Shown one piece after another: positions 1 through 4,569 of a DNA stretch of 6,048 nucleotides. The notes under the pieces are model-generated. The model had not been told where the DNA came from, made no database searches, and saw nothing but the letters and a program-made list of their open reading frames with translations. The DNA comes from an uncultured bacterium. Its GTDB lineage: Bacteria > Planctomycetota > Phycisphaerae > Sedimentisphaerales > Anaerobacaceae. The stretch lies in NCBI GenBank assembly GCA_913009865.1, contig CAJVYK010000112.1:1-6048 (forward strand), written 5' to 3'. Within the stretch, counting starts at the first letter, position 1, and each line of letters begins with the position of its first letter. A program made the translations under genes and the position numbers.

Positions 1-126
1 GATTGTCCGTTCGGCTTTCTGGCCTGGCTGAGAGATGTTAAGACGATTGAGCCGATGCGAATTAACAAAAAAGACTGGCGGGCATGGGTGATTCTGACGG
101 AAAAAGAAAACTTCGGCCTGCTGTGA
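1..126 (+). CDS. 3'-end of an unrecognised gene (41 codons, 5'-partial)
   Basis: Frame 1 is open from the first base of the window and stops at TGA 124-126. It gives 41 residues that begin DCPFGFLAWLRD and end TEKENFGLL. The fragment has several tryptophans and charged residues and no obvious membrane segment or motif. I do not recognise the family and assign no function. It is believable as a real C-terminus because the codons look ordinary and a hairpin array typical of gene ends follows within about 30 bases. It converges on the minus-strand gene that ends at 298. The true start and most of the protein lie outside the window. Confidence 0.6.
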   Translation, partial: DCPFGFLAWLRDVKTIEPMRINKKDWRAWVILTEKENFGLL

Positions 127-157
127 GCCGAGGGTTATTAACTGTCCAGTATCTAAA

Positions 158-176
158 CCCCCGGTGAAACCGGGGG
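158..176. repeat. Hairpin 1 of a GC-rich intergenic hairpin array
   Basis: CCCCCGGT (158-165) and ACCGGGGG (169-176) form a perfect 8-bp stem around a GAA loop. It is followed on the plus strand by CTAAATAAA. Read on the minus strand it is TTTAG-CCCCC...GGGGG-TTTAG. It lies just downstream of the plus-strand gene ending at 126 and could end transcription from either side. It is one of four similar hairpins in the window that share the minus-strand prefix (T)TAGCCCC, or TCAGCCCC in hairpin 3. Confidence 0.75.
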
Positions 177-185
177 CTAAATAAA

Positions 186-210
186 AGAAAACCCCCTGCA
201 TTGCAGGGGG
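186..210 (-). terminator. Probable Rho-independent terminator of the minus-strand amidase-like gene
   Basis: CCCCCTGC (192-199) pairs perfectly with GCAGGGGG (203-210) around a 3-nt loop. On the minus strand the stem is followed by TTTTCTTTTAT, the U-rich tail expected of an intrinsic terminator, so it best serves the gene at 298-846. On the plus strand it is followed by CTAAAAAAAA, which is less typical. Confidence 0.7.
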
Positions 211-238
211 CTAAAAAAAACTCATCCGAATATCAAAA

Positions 239-281
239 CCCCACGTGAAACCCTTCGGCTTCGCTCAGGACAGGCGTGGGG
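239..281 (-). repeat. Hairpin 3 of the array, with a dispersed-repeat insert in its loop
   Basis: CCCCACG (239-245) pairs with CGTGGGG (275-281). The long loop contains CCCTTCGGCTTCGCTCAGGA, which resembles a common dispersed intergenic repeat. The minus-strand 3' side runs into GGGGTTTTGATA, so it may act as a first terminator about 20 bases after the stop of the amidase-like gene. The flanks (AAAACCCC before, GGGGCTGAATAAA after) match those of the other hairpins here. Confidence 0.65.
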
Positions 282-297
282 CTGAATAAATCAAAAC

Positions 298-846
298 CTA
301 CTGCCAATCGCCGGGATAGTAGACGGATTGGGCTTCAATTTCAAACTTTCTGCACAGCATTTCTACCAGTGCCTCTGTTCTTTTTCTCTGGAAATCGGTT
401 GGGCGTACGGCCTGTCCGTCAGCTATTACGCAAATACGGATAGTTTGTCCACTGCCGTACCAGTTTCGGCCCTGCAGAATCGACCATTGTCTCTGCCATT
501 TTTCGGTGGTCTGTATATGGCCGTCACCGCTGCCGAGGCCGTTGCAGATGACAAAGTGACAGTTGATATCTTCGGGACCGGCCAGTCCGGTCAGCGAAGC
601 TAACTGCTCTATGTTGCCGGCTTTGGTGCCGCTGTAGTAAATTTCGATGCTGCTCCAGCGGCTCCGACGCTGGACAGATCGAGAGAAAACAGCTTCCTCG
701 ACAGGGCCGAGACGATAATAGCTCGCAAGAGAAAACGGACCAGCGGAGGGGGGATTGCCGCTGAGCGCCATTAAGACTACCGCTCCGACCGTCATCGAAA
801 TCAACAGTGCGGCTAATACCTTCGCCACCCGTGGCTGGTTTGACAT
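298..846 (-). CDS. Membrane-anchored N-acetylmuramoyl-L-alanine amidase-fold protein, probably catalytically dead
   Basis: The 182-aa protein starts with a short basic segment and one hydrophobic helix (about residues 8-29), read as an uncleaved anchor or signal peptide. Residues 66-182 follow the Amidase_2/PGRP layout. IEIYYSGT stands where the family has I-x-I-H-H-S-A-T. HFVICNGLGSGDGHIQ matches the central HFVIGNG...DGxIQ block. IRICVIADGQAVRPT matches the GICLVGNF...PT block, and a final helix is followed by YYPGDW where families have CPG. The expected zinc ligands are therefore missing: the first His is Tyr70, the last Cys is Tyr177, and the conserved GAH and HRD histidines are absent. 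Binding of peptidoglycan without cleavage is an inference. The ATG at 844-846 is preceded by AGGGACGGA and by a good promoter. The gene appears monocistronic. Confidence 0.8.
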   Translation of the reverse strand: MSNQPRVAKVLAALLISMTVGAVVLMALSGNPPSAGPFSLASYYRLGPVEEAVFSRSVQRRSRWSSIEIYYSGTKAGNIEQLASLTGLAGPEDINCHFVICNGLGSGDGHIQTTEKWQRQWSILQGRNWYGSGQTIRICVIADGQAVRPTDFQRKRTEALVEMLCRKFEIEAQSVYYPGDWQ

Positions 847-907
847 ATTTCCGTCCCTGAAAACAACTCAAAAGACCCGTAGATGATTCCCCGAAGGAAC
901 ATGCTCA

Positions 908-936
908 CTTATATAGTAAATATCGGTCTCTGCCAA
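908..936 (-). promoter_or_regulatory. Sigma70-type promoter for the amidase-like gene
   Basis: On the minus strand TTGGCA (931-936, 5 of 6 to consensus) is followed after 17 bases by TATAAG (908-913, 5 of 6). This predicts a start near 901 and a leader of about 55 nt before the ATG at 846. The leader contains TTCC-TTCGG-GGAA, a small possible hairpin. No operator is recognisable. Confidence 0.6.
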
Positions 937-1036
937 TAGATCACTCCAGATTTTGCCGGAAATTTTTGTCTTTTGACAGGATTGATGCCTGCGTCATAAG
1001 TTTAGTGCCTATCCGAATAACTATTTGCGATTGTTT

Positions 1037-1047
1037 GTCATTGCGAG
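1037..1047 (+). repeat. Left part of a REP-like palindrome split by the IS110 element
   Basis: GTCATTGCGAG is identical to the reverse complement of CTCGCAATGAC at 2752-2762. It is the outer tip of the dispersed palindromic repeat whose remainder lies at 2689-2762. Joining 1047 to 2689 restores GTCATTGCGAG-GAGCGAAGCGGCG-AAGCAATCTC, the form this repeat takes in many bacterial genomes. The sequence beyond 1047 (CACCTCACC) belongs to the insertion element. Confidence 0.85.
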
Positions 1048-1093
1048 CACCTCACCGGATTCTCAGGAGGTATGCAAAAGAAACGTGTTTCTG

Positions 1094-1099
1094 TATAAT
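1094..1099 (+). promoter_or_regulatory. -10 box for the bridge RNA
   Basis: TATAAT, an exact consensus -10 hexamer, lies inside the IS left end. Only weak -35 candidates (3 of 6 matches) lie 16-17 bases upstream. The predicted start is near 1106, just before the 5' arm (1112-1120) of the long-range stem of the proposed RNA. The same transcript could continue into the recombinase gene. Confidence 0.5.
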
Positions 1100-1143
1100 G
1101 GAGCTTTGTATGAAGCTCTGGCAGTTATGGCCGACGGTCCAAT

Positions 1144-1166
1144 GGTGTTGCGTACCCGTTTGCGAG
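1144..1166 (+). repeat. Target-loop copy of the duplicated bridge-RNA module
   Basis: GGTG (1144-1147) can pair with TACC (1153-1156) around a TTGCG loop, with one G-U pair. CCCGTTT and then GCGAG follow. It matches 16 of 23 positions with 1223-1245. Its last seven bases equal the left half of the target site. Confidence 0.7.
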
Positions 1167-1222
1167 CATGGTTCCGGAGATGGAGAAGGTATGATTGGTG
1201 AAGTAAAATCAGAGCAAGTACT

Positions 1223-1245
1223 GATATTGCTATCCCGTTTAGGAG
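1223..1245 (+). repeat. Donor-loop copy of the duplicated bridge-RNA module
   Basis: GATA (1223-1226) pairs with TATC (1231-1234) around a TTGC loop. CCCGTTT overlaps this stem's 3' end, and AGGAG follows. Its last seven bases, TTAGGAG, equal the element's right end, including the recombinase stop codon. The one further base upstream would be a U-G wobble. Confidence 0.7.
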
Positions 1246-1314
1246 ATTACTCAATAATAATCCTTCCGGGCAGAGCTTCTTTAATTGAGGATTATTTGAT
1301 ATAGGAGAAGTTCA

Positions 1315-2685
1315 ATGGCAAAGCAAGCAACTAAAAAAAGGGACACAAAGATTAGACAACTCAACTCAAATGCAGCTGGAATTGATATTGGCTCACAAAA
1401 ACATTACGTGGCAGTACCGGCCGATCGTGACAATGAGCCGGTACGTAGTTTTGGGTGCTTAACTCCTGACCTGCATCAGATGGCTAAATGGCTTAAGTCT
1501 TGCCGAATTGAAACGATAGCGATGGAATCTACGGGAGTTTACTGGGTTCCAGTGGTTGCAGTTCTGGAAAGGTATGGCTTTGATGTAAAACTTGTCGATG
1601 CCTATAAAGTCAAGCATGTTCCCGGCCGCAAAACAGATGTTCAAGACTGTCAGTGGCTTCAAGAACTTCATCGGTATGGTCTTTTGTCAGGAGCGTTTCG
1701 TCCCGACAAGCAGATTCAAGTATTACGCAGCTATTGGCGTCACCGCAGCACTCTGGTAGAGGCCTGTTCCACTCAGATTCATCTAATGCAAAAAGCTTTG
1801 GAACAAATGAATATTCAATTGCACAAAGTCATAACAGACATCACCGGTGTTACAGGTATGAAAATTATACGTGCAATCGTTGCCGGTGAGTGCGACGCTG
1901 TAAAACTGGCCGGCATGAAGCACCCTTTGATAAAAAGCAGTACCGACACAATCGCCAAAGCGCTGACCGGAGAATATCGACAGGAACATTTGTTTACACT
2001 CAAGCAAGCATTGGAGATTTATGACATCTACCAGAATAAGATTGCCGAATGTGACCGCCAGATAGAAGAATATATGAAAACTTTTGAACACAAGGCAGAC
2101 GCAAATGATTTAGATTCAAAATCCAGCAAAAACAATAGGACTAAACGCCGTAAGAATCAAGCGAACTTTGATCTCAGAACACGGCAATTTGAGATGACGG
2201 GTGTGGATTTAACCCAGATCGATGGCATAGAGACGATGACTGCGCAGACAATTATTTCTGAATGCGGTTTTGATATGAGCGTTTTTCCAACAGAAAAAAA
2301 CTTTACCTCATGGTTAGGCCTGTGTCCTAATAATCAAATTACAGGCGGCAAAGTCAGAAAACGCAGTACCCGCAAAGTGCAAAACCGTGCTGCTCGTGCA
2401 TTGCGACTGGCAGCGCAAAGCCTTCATAGCAGCAAATCTGCCTTAGGTGCTTTTTACCGTCGGATGCGAGCCAGACTTGGTGCACCCAAAGCCATCACTG
2501 CCACAGCACACAAGCTCGCCAAACTTGTTTACCGCATGCTTAAATACGGCATGGATTATATCGATAGTGGCCAACAGTATTATGAAAACCAGTATAGGGA
2601 ACGTGTAATAAAAAGTCTTACAAAACGTGCTCATGAAATGGGTTATACCGTTGTTTGTACAAATACAGGAGAGTTAGTTTCTTAG
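1315..2685 (+). CDS. IS110-family transposase/recombinase
   Basis: The 456-aa protein has the two IS110 domains. The N-terminal RuvC-like DEDD domain shows AGIDIGSQKH (Asp24), AMESTGVYW (Glu71) and KTDVQD (Asp108, Asp111), the four expected acidic residues. A helical, charged linker (about 230-300) follows. The C-terminal Transposase_20 domain shows IDGIETMTAQTI, then SWLGLCPNNQITGGKV, a basic RxxNRAARALRLAAQSLH stretch and LGAPKAITATAHKLAKLVY. The family acts with a bridge RNA to recombine a circular donor with a matching target, using the acidic cluster and a C-terminal serine. In the GGK motif the residue is Thr343; Ser351 is nearby. AGGAG at 1303-1307 sits 7 bases before the ATG. The stop codon TAG (2683-2685) touches the recombination core. 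The reading frame is intact, so activity is plausible. Confidence 0.95.
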   Translation: MAKQATKKRDTKIRQLNSNAAGIDIGSQKHYVAVPADRDNEPVRSFGCLTPDLHQMAKWLKSCRIETIAMESTGVYWVPVVAVLERYGFDVKLVDAYKVKHVPGRKTDVQDCQWLQELHRYGLLSGAFRPDKQIQVLRSYWRHRSTLVEACSTQIHLMQKALEQMNIQLHKVITDITGVTGMKIIRAIVAGECDAVKLAGMKHPLIKSSTDTIAKALTGEYRQEHLFTLKQALEIYDIYQNKIAECDRQIEEYMKTFEHKADANDLDSKSSKNNRTKRRKNQANFDLRTRQFEMTGVDLTQIDGIETMTAQTIISECGFDMSVFPTEKNFTSWLGLCPNNQITGGKVRKRSTRKVQNRAARALRLAAQSLHSSKSALGAFYRRMRARLGAPKAITATAHKLAKLVYRMLKYGMDYIDSGQQYYENQYRERVIKSLTKRAHEMGYTVVCTNTGELVS

Positions 2686-2688
2686 GAG

Positions 2689-2762
2689 GAGCGAAGCGGC
2701 GAAGCAATCTCAAGCGTAACGGATGAGATTGCCACGCTCGGCTGCGCCTCACTCGCAATGAC
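2689..2762. repeat. Main part of the REP-like palindrome interrupted by the IS
   Basis: GAGCGAAGCGGCGAAGCAATCTC (2689-2711) faces GAGATTGCC...CTCGCAATGAC (2725-2762) across a 13-base loop. With the left tip at 1037-1047 the arms are about 34 and 38 bases and imperfectly complementary, with GTCATTGCGAG and CAATCTC perfectly matched at tip and base. The repeat ends about 20 bases before the recO start and may form a strong hairpin in any transcript entering recO. Confidence 0.8.
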
Positions 2763-2768
2763 AAAGTG

Positions 2769-2782
2769 CGAGATACGAGATA
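2769..2782 (+). repeat. Two-copy heptamer CGAGATA at the recO start codon
   Basis: CGAGATA occurs twice in tandem (2769-2775, 2776-2782), and its last base is the A of the preferred ATG start. It belongs to the same 7-bp family as the array inside recO (CGATATA register). It leaves no Shine-Dalgarno sequence in front of the start. Confidence 0.65.
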
Positions 2783-3516
2783 TGTTGACGAAGGATACAG
2801 CTATTTGCATACGTGCCGTCGATTACTCCGAAACATCGCAGGTCGTAACATTTTTTACCAGAGCAGCCGGCAAGATTAGCGCCATTGCAAAAGGCTCGAA
2901 GCGTCCCAAATCAACATTCGACGGCCCCATTGAAATGCTCTCGTATGGGAAAATCGTCTTCTCCAATTCAAATAAAGAAAAACTTGCCATCCTGACCGAA
3001 TTTGAGCAGCAGCCCGGCTTTACACATCTGGGCAATAATCTTTTCGCTTTGAACTGTGCTTCTTTCGCCGCTGAGCTGGTAAATAACCTGACGGATGATT
3101 ACGACCCACACCCACAACTTTTCGACAGCTTCCTGCAATTTTTACAACGTATTCAGGACGTGCGAGATACGCTTACTTTGTTGATACTATTTCAATTGGC
3201 TTTACTTAAAGAGATTGGCCTACAGCCGATTCTAAATGCCTGCGTCAACTGCAAAACGATATACGATATACGATATACGATATACGAGGTTTATTTCAGC
3301 AGTTCCGCTAACGGCCTGATTTGCAGAAATTGCGAGGGTAATTTCCCAGACAGGATTAGACTAACCGGAACCGCTGCGAATGCCTTAAGTAATCTGAAAC
3401 TGCTCGCCGACGCTGATGAAAAAACGCTCAACGAAATTGAAAAGGTTTTAATTTACCACTTCACCGAGCTTCTGCATAAACCCCCCAAAATGGCAAAGTA
3501 TATCGTGAAGAAATAA
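2782..3516 (+). CDS. recO: DNA repair protein RecO
   Basis: The 244-aa protein is the mediator that, with RecR, loads RecA onto SSB-coated single-stranded DNA in the RecFOR gap-repair pathway, in the cytoplasm. MLTKDTAICIRAVDYSETSQVV is the classic start of the N-terminal OB fold (about residues 1-80), with TRAAGKISAIAKGSKRPKS as its later strands. A helical domain follows, then a four-cysteine zinc finger: C154-x2-C157 and C181-x2-C184. The 23-residue gap between the pairs is longer than I expect and is filled by a translated 7-bp repeat. I chose ATG 2782 because family similarity begins there. An in-frame ATG at 2758 lies within the REP-like repeat and would add eight repeat-encoded residues. 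No Shine-Dalgarno is visible at either. The IS110 insertion has separated the gene from its former upstream DNA, so its present promoter is uncertain. Confidence 0.93.
   Translation: MLTKDTAICIRAVDYSETSQVVTFFTRAAGKISAIAKGSKRPKSTFDGPIEMLSYGKIVFSNSNKEKLAILTEFEQQPGFTHLGNNLFALNCASFAAELVNNLTDDYDPHPQLFDSFLQFLQRIQDVRDTLTLLILFQLALLKEIGLQPILNACVNCKTIYDIRYTIYEVYFSSSANGLICRNCEGNFPDRIRLTGTAANALSNLKLLADADEKTLNEIEKVLIYHFTELLHKPPKMAKYIVKK
3256..3287 (+). repeat. Heptanucleotide tandem repeat (ACGATAT, 4.5 copies) inside recO
   Basis: Four exact copies of ACGATAT (3256-3283) and a partial fifth (ACGA) encode T-I-Y-D-I-R-Y-T-I-Y-E in the zinc-finger loop. Because the unit is not a multiple of three, gain or loss of one copy shifts the frame, while three copies give seven codons in frame. 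Confidence 0.9.
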
Positions 3517-3540
3517 ATAAATTTGCCATTATCAAATCTC

Positions 3541-3560
3541 CCCCGCCGCAAGCAGCGGGG
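3541..3560. terminator. Hairpin between convergent recO and the IS remnant
   Basis: CCCCGC (3541-3546) pairs with GCGGGG (3555-3560) around an 8-nt loop, 24 bases after the recO stop. It has the GGGGCTAA suffix shared with the hairpins at 158-281. The plus-strand tail is not a clear U-run, so it may be a member of the hairpin family that ends transcription only weakly. Confidence 0.5.
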
Positions 3561-3605
3561 CTAATCAGATAATCAAACAAATCTAATCTTTATGACTTCG
3601 TACGT

Positions 3606-4054
3606 AGGGCTTGCTGAAAAAGCGCTTCAGCCTTATTTCATGCCCAAGTGGCGAACTTAGACGACTGCTATTTAAACGTTCAGTACCTCTCTTTTGTCTC
3701 GCAGGCTGTAGAATCGCTGTCTTTCCAATAGCCCTCGCCACATAAACAACAAAAAAGATACAACGCTGGAGAGTATCTTCTCCAGATTCATCACTATAAA
3801 TGTCTCACGGTTACTGGTGCCGAGACGTTCCTTGATCAATAATGCTCCCAGCGGTTATCGCTACGAGGTTTGCCGCCGAAGGGAAGATAAAAATCTTTAA
3901 ACGTCAACTGTTTTGGGGCTTGCTTGAGATACATCCGTGTCCTCCAAGTGCAAGGGTTTTTAGCTGTTATCGGTTAAATCTGTTCACCTGAGCAAGTATA
4001 ATCTATCTGTATTAACCTGTAAAATAAGAACTTAAAACTTATTCAGCAAGCCCT
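3606..4054 (-). mobile_element. Internally deleted IS5/IS1182-like element (MITE-like remnant)
   Basis: AGGGCTTGCTGAAAAAG (3606-3622) and CTTATTCAGCAAGCCCT (4038-4054) are terminal inverted repeats that match at 16 of 17 positions. The 449-bp interior still encodes, on the minus strand, the N-terminal segment of a transposase and, in another frame, fragments from further along. The catalytic middle is gone. No convincing target-site duplication flanks it. Its right end lies 8 bases after the stop of the gspM-like gene, and its left end about 90 bases after recO. It fills an otherwise gene-free stretch. The family assignment rests on the protein fragments and is moderate. Confidence 0.78.
3672..3934 (-). 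pseudogene. Broken transposase, N- and C-terminal pieces only
   Basis: ATG at 3932-3934 follows GGAGG (3941-3945) at good spacing. It reads MYLKQAPKQLTFKDFYLPFG then GKPRSDNRW, a recognisable start of IS5/IS1182-like (DUF772) transposases, and stops at 3836. In another frame from 3845, ALLIKERLGTSNRET matches the conserved ALIIKERLGTSDRET block of the same proteins. It runs straight into FIVMNLEKIL, which I judge to come from the C-terminal part, and stops at 3672. At least two deletions are therefore implied: one near 3846-3850, losing residues between DNRW and the ALLIKE block, and one near 3800, losing most of the protein including the DDE residues. It cannot encode an active enzyme but could be moved in trans by a full-length relative. 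Confidence 0.75.
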
Positions 4055-4062
4055 GATTAGAG

Positions 4063-4569
4063 TTAATAGTAATACTTGAATTCGAGGTCTACGTTCCAGG
4101 TCTCGGCCAGGCCTTTCTTTCTGGTCAGCTTAACCTTTGTGCACTGCAAATTCGCCCAGCGAAGCTGGATAGCAGAGAGAAATTTAGCAAACTTCGTCAG
4201 GCCGACCCGCTTTAGAGCCAACTTGGCATTCTGGCTTTTCTGTCCGCCGGAAGTTATCAGTATTCCCGAACTGAGCTTGTAACTGGTCGACGGTATTTTA
4301 CACAGACTGGCGACCTTCTCAACAGCAATGGCATAATCAAATTCAGCAGCAGTTGTTTTAGAGTCAACAAACTCCAGCCGATCAGGGTCAATAGCTAAAA
4401 TTTCCGCCATTACTTTCTGGGCTTTTATGTACTGGGCCTTGTCCTTCGTCCAGCTTTGCTCTGCGCTCGGCAAACGTACAGCCCTGATAAATAACGGCCA
4501 CAGGGCGATTACAGCGGGAACGAGGATATAATACAAAATCGGATTTTTATAAATGTCTTTCATAAGCAT
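4063..4569 (-). CDS. GspM/PilO-like inner-membrane assembly protein
   Basis: The 168-aa protein has a short cytoplasmic end (MLMKDIYKN), one transmembrane helix (about residues 10-30, PILYYILVPAVIALWPLFI), a charged helical segment (38-65) and a periplasmic domain. That domain ends in alternating strand-like stretches (LSAIQLRWANLQCTKVKLTR, WNVDLEFKYYY), consistent with a ferredoxin-like fold. This bitopic layout directly downstream of a GspL-like gene fits GspM or PilO, which pair with GspL/PilN in the inner-membrane platform of type II secretion or type IV pili. Sequence similarity to named members is weak, so the call leans on context. The start may be ATG 4569 or the in-frame ATG 4563; neither has a Shine-Dalgarno sequence. 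The 61-bp gap to the upstream gene is filled by repeats. Confidence 0.6.
   Translation of the reverse strand: MLMKDIYKNPILYYILVPAVIALWPLFIRAVRLPSAEQSWTKDKAQYIKAQKVMAEILAIDPDRLEFVDSKTTAAEFDYAIAVEKVASLCKIPSTSYKLSSGILITSGGQKSQNAKLALKRVGLTKFAKFLSAIQLRWANLQCTKVKLTRKKGLAETWNVDLEFKYYY

Larger units (their letters stand above)
1106..1296 (+). ncRNA. Candidate IS110 bridge RNA (target- and donor-guiding)
   Basis: This part of the element is non-coding and sits where IS110-group bridge RNAs are encoded, 5' of the recombinase. GAAGCTCTG (1112-1120) can pair with CAGAGCTTC (1271-1279), closing a domain of about 170 nt. A terminal stem AATAATCC/GGATTATT (1256-1263/1289-1296) is also possible. Two imperfect copies of a 23-nt module (1144-1166, 1223-1245) each give a small hairpin, then CCCGTTT, two variable bases and GAG. 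The first ends in TTGCGAG, equal to the chromosomal target at 1041-1047. The second ends in TTAGGAG, equal to the right end at 2682-2688. They are read as left target guide and left donor guide, in the 5'-target, 3'-donor order known from IS621. Right guides are not resolved, and the exact ends are estimates. Confidence 0.7.
1048..2688 (+). mobile_element. IS110-family insertion sequence, apparently complete, with bridge-RNA region
   Basis: The ends are inferred from the interrupted palindrome. Repeat sequence stops at GAG 1045-1047 and resumes at GAG 2686-2688, so the element is about 1.64 kb with a shared GAG, within which the 2-nt recombination core must lie. There are no terminal inverted repeats, as expected for IS110-type elements, which move through a circular intermediate. 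A left non-coding region of about 267 bp precedes the recombinase gene, while the right end holds almost nothing past the stop codon. This is the IS110-group layout, unlike the IS1111 group, where the RNA lies on the right. Insertion into a REP-like palindrome is a known habit of this family. Confidence 0.85.

Noticed and set aside
973..1000. Possible promoter TTGACA with CATAAG 16 bases downstream, pointing at the IS
   Set aside because: The -10 match is poor (4 of 6), there is no gene it clearly serves, and it lies outside the element.
1171..1175. GTTCC as a right target guide pairing with GGAGC of the target (one G-U pair)
   Set aside because: It lies only four bases after the left guide, leaving no room for the hairpin normally separating the two guides, and five bases with a wobble is weak.
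1197..1200. GGTG as a right donor guide for CACC of the left end
   Set aside because: It is four bases only and lies before, not after, the proposed left donor guide.
966..1304. Plus-strand open frame of 112 codons across the IS110 left end
   Set aside because: It spans chromosomal DNA, the split repeat and the bridge-RNA region, has no family resemblance, and is better explained by the ncRNA and IS boundary.
3256..3287. Short tandem repeat as a CRISPR array
   Set aside because: The units are 7 bases long with no spacers and lie within recO coding sequence.
3916..3924. Third copy of GGGCTTGCT inside the IS remnant
   Set aside because: It is explained by the codons for LKQAP of the transposase start; no further end-like sequence follows.
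3606..4054. Target-site duplication around the IS remnant
   Set aside because: Left flank ...TTCGTACGT and right flank GATTAGAG... share no convincing short repeat.
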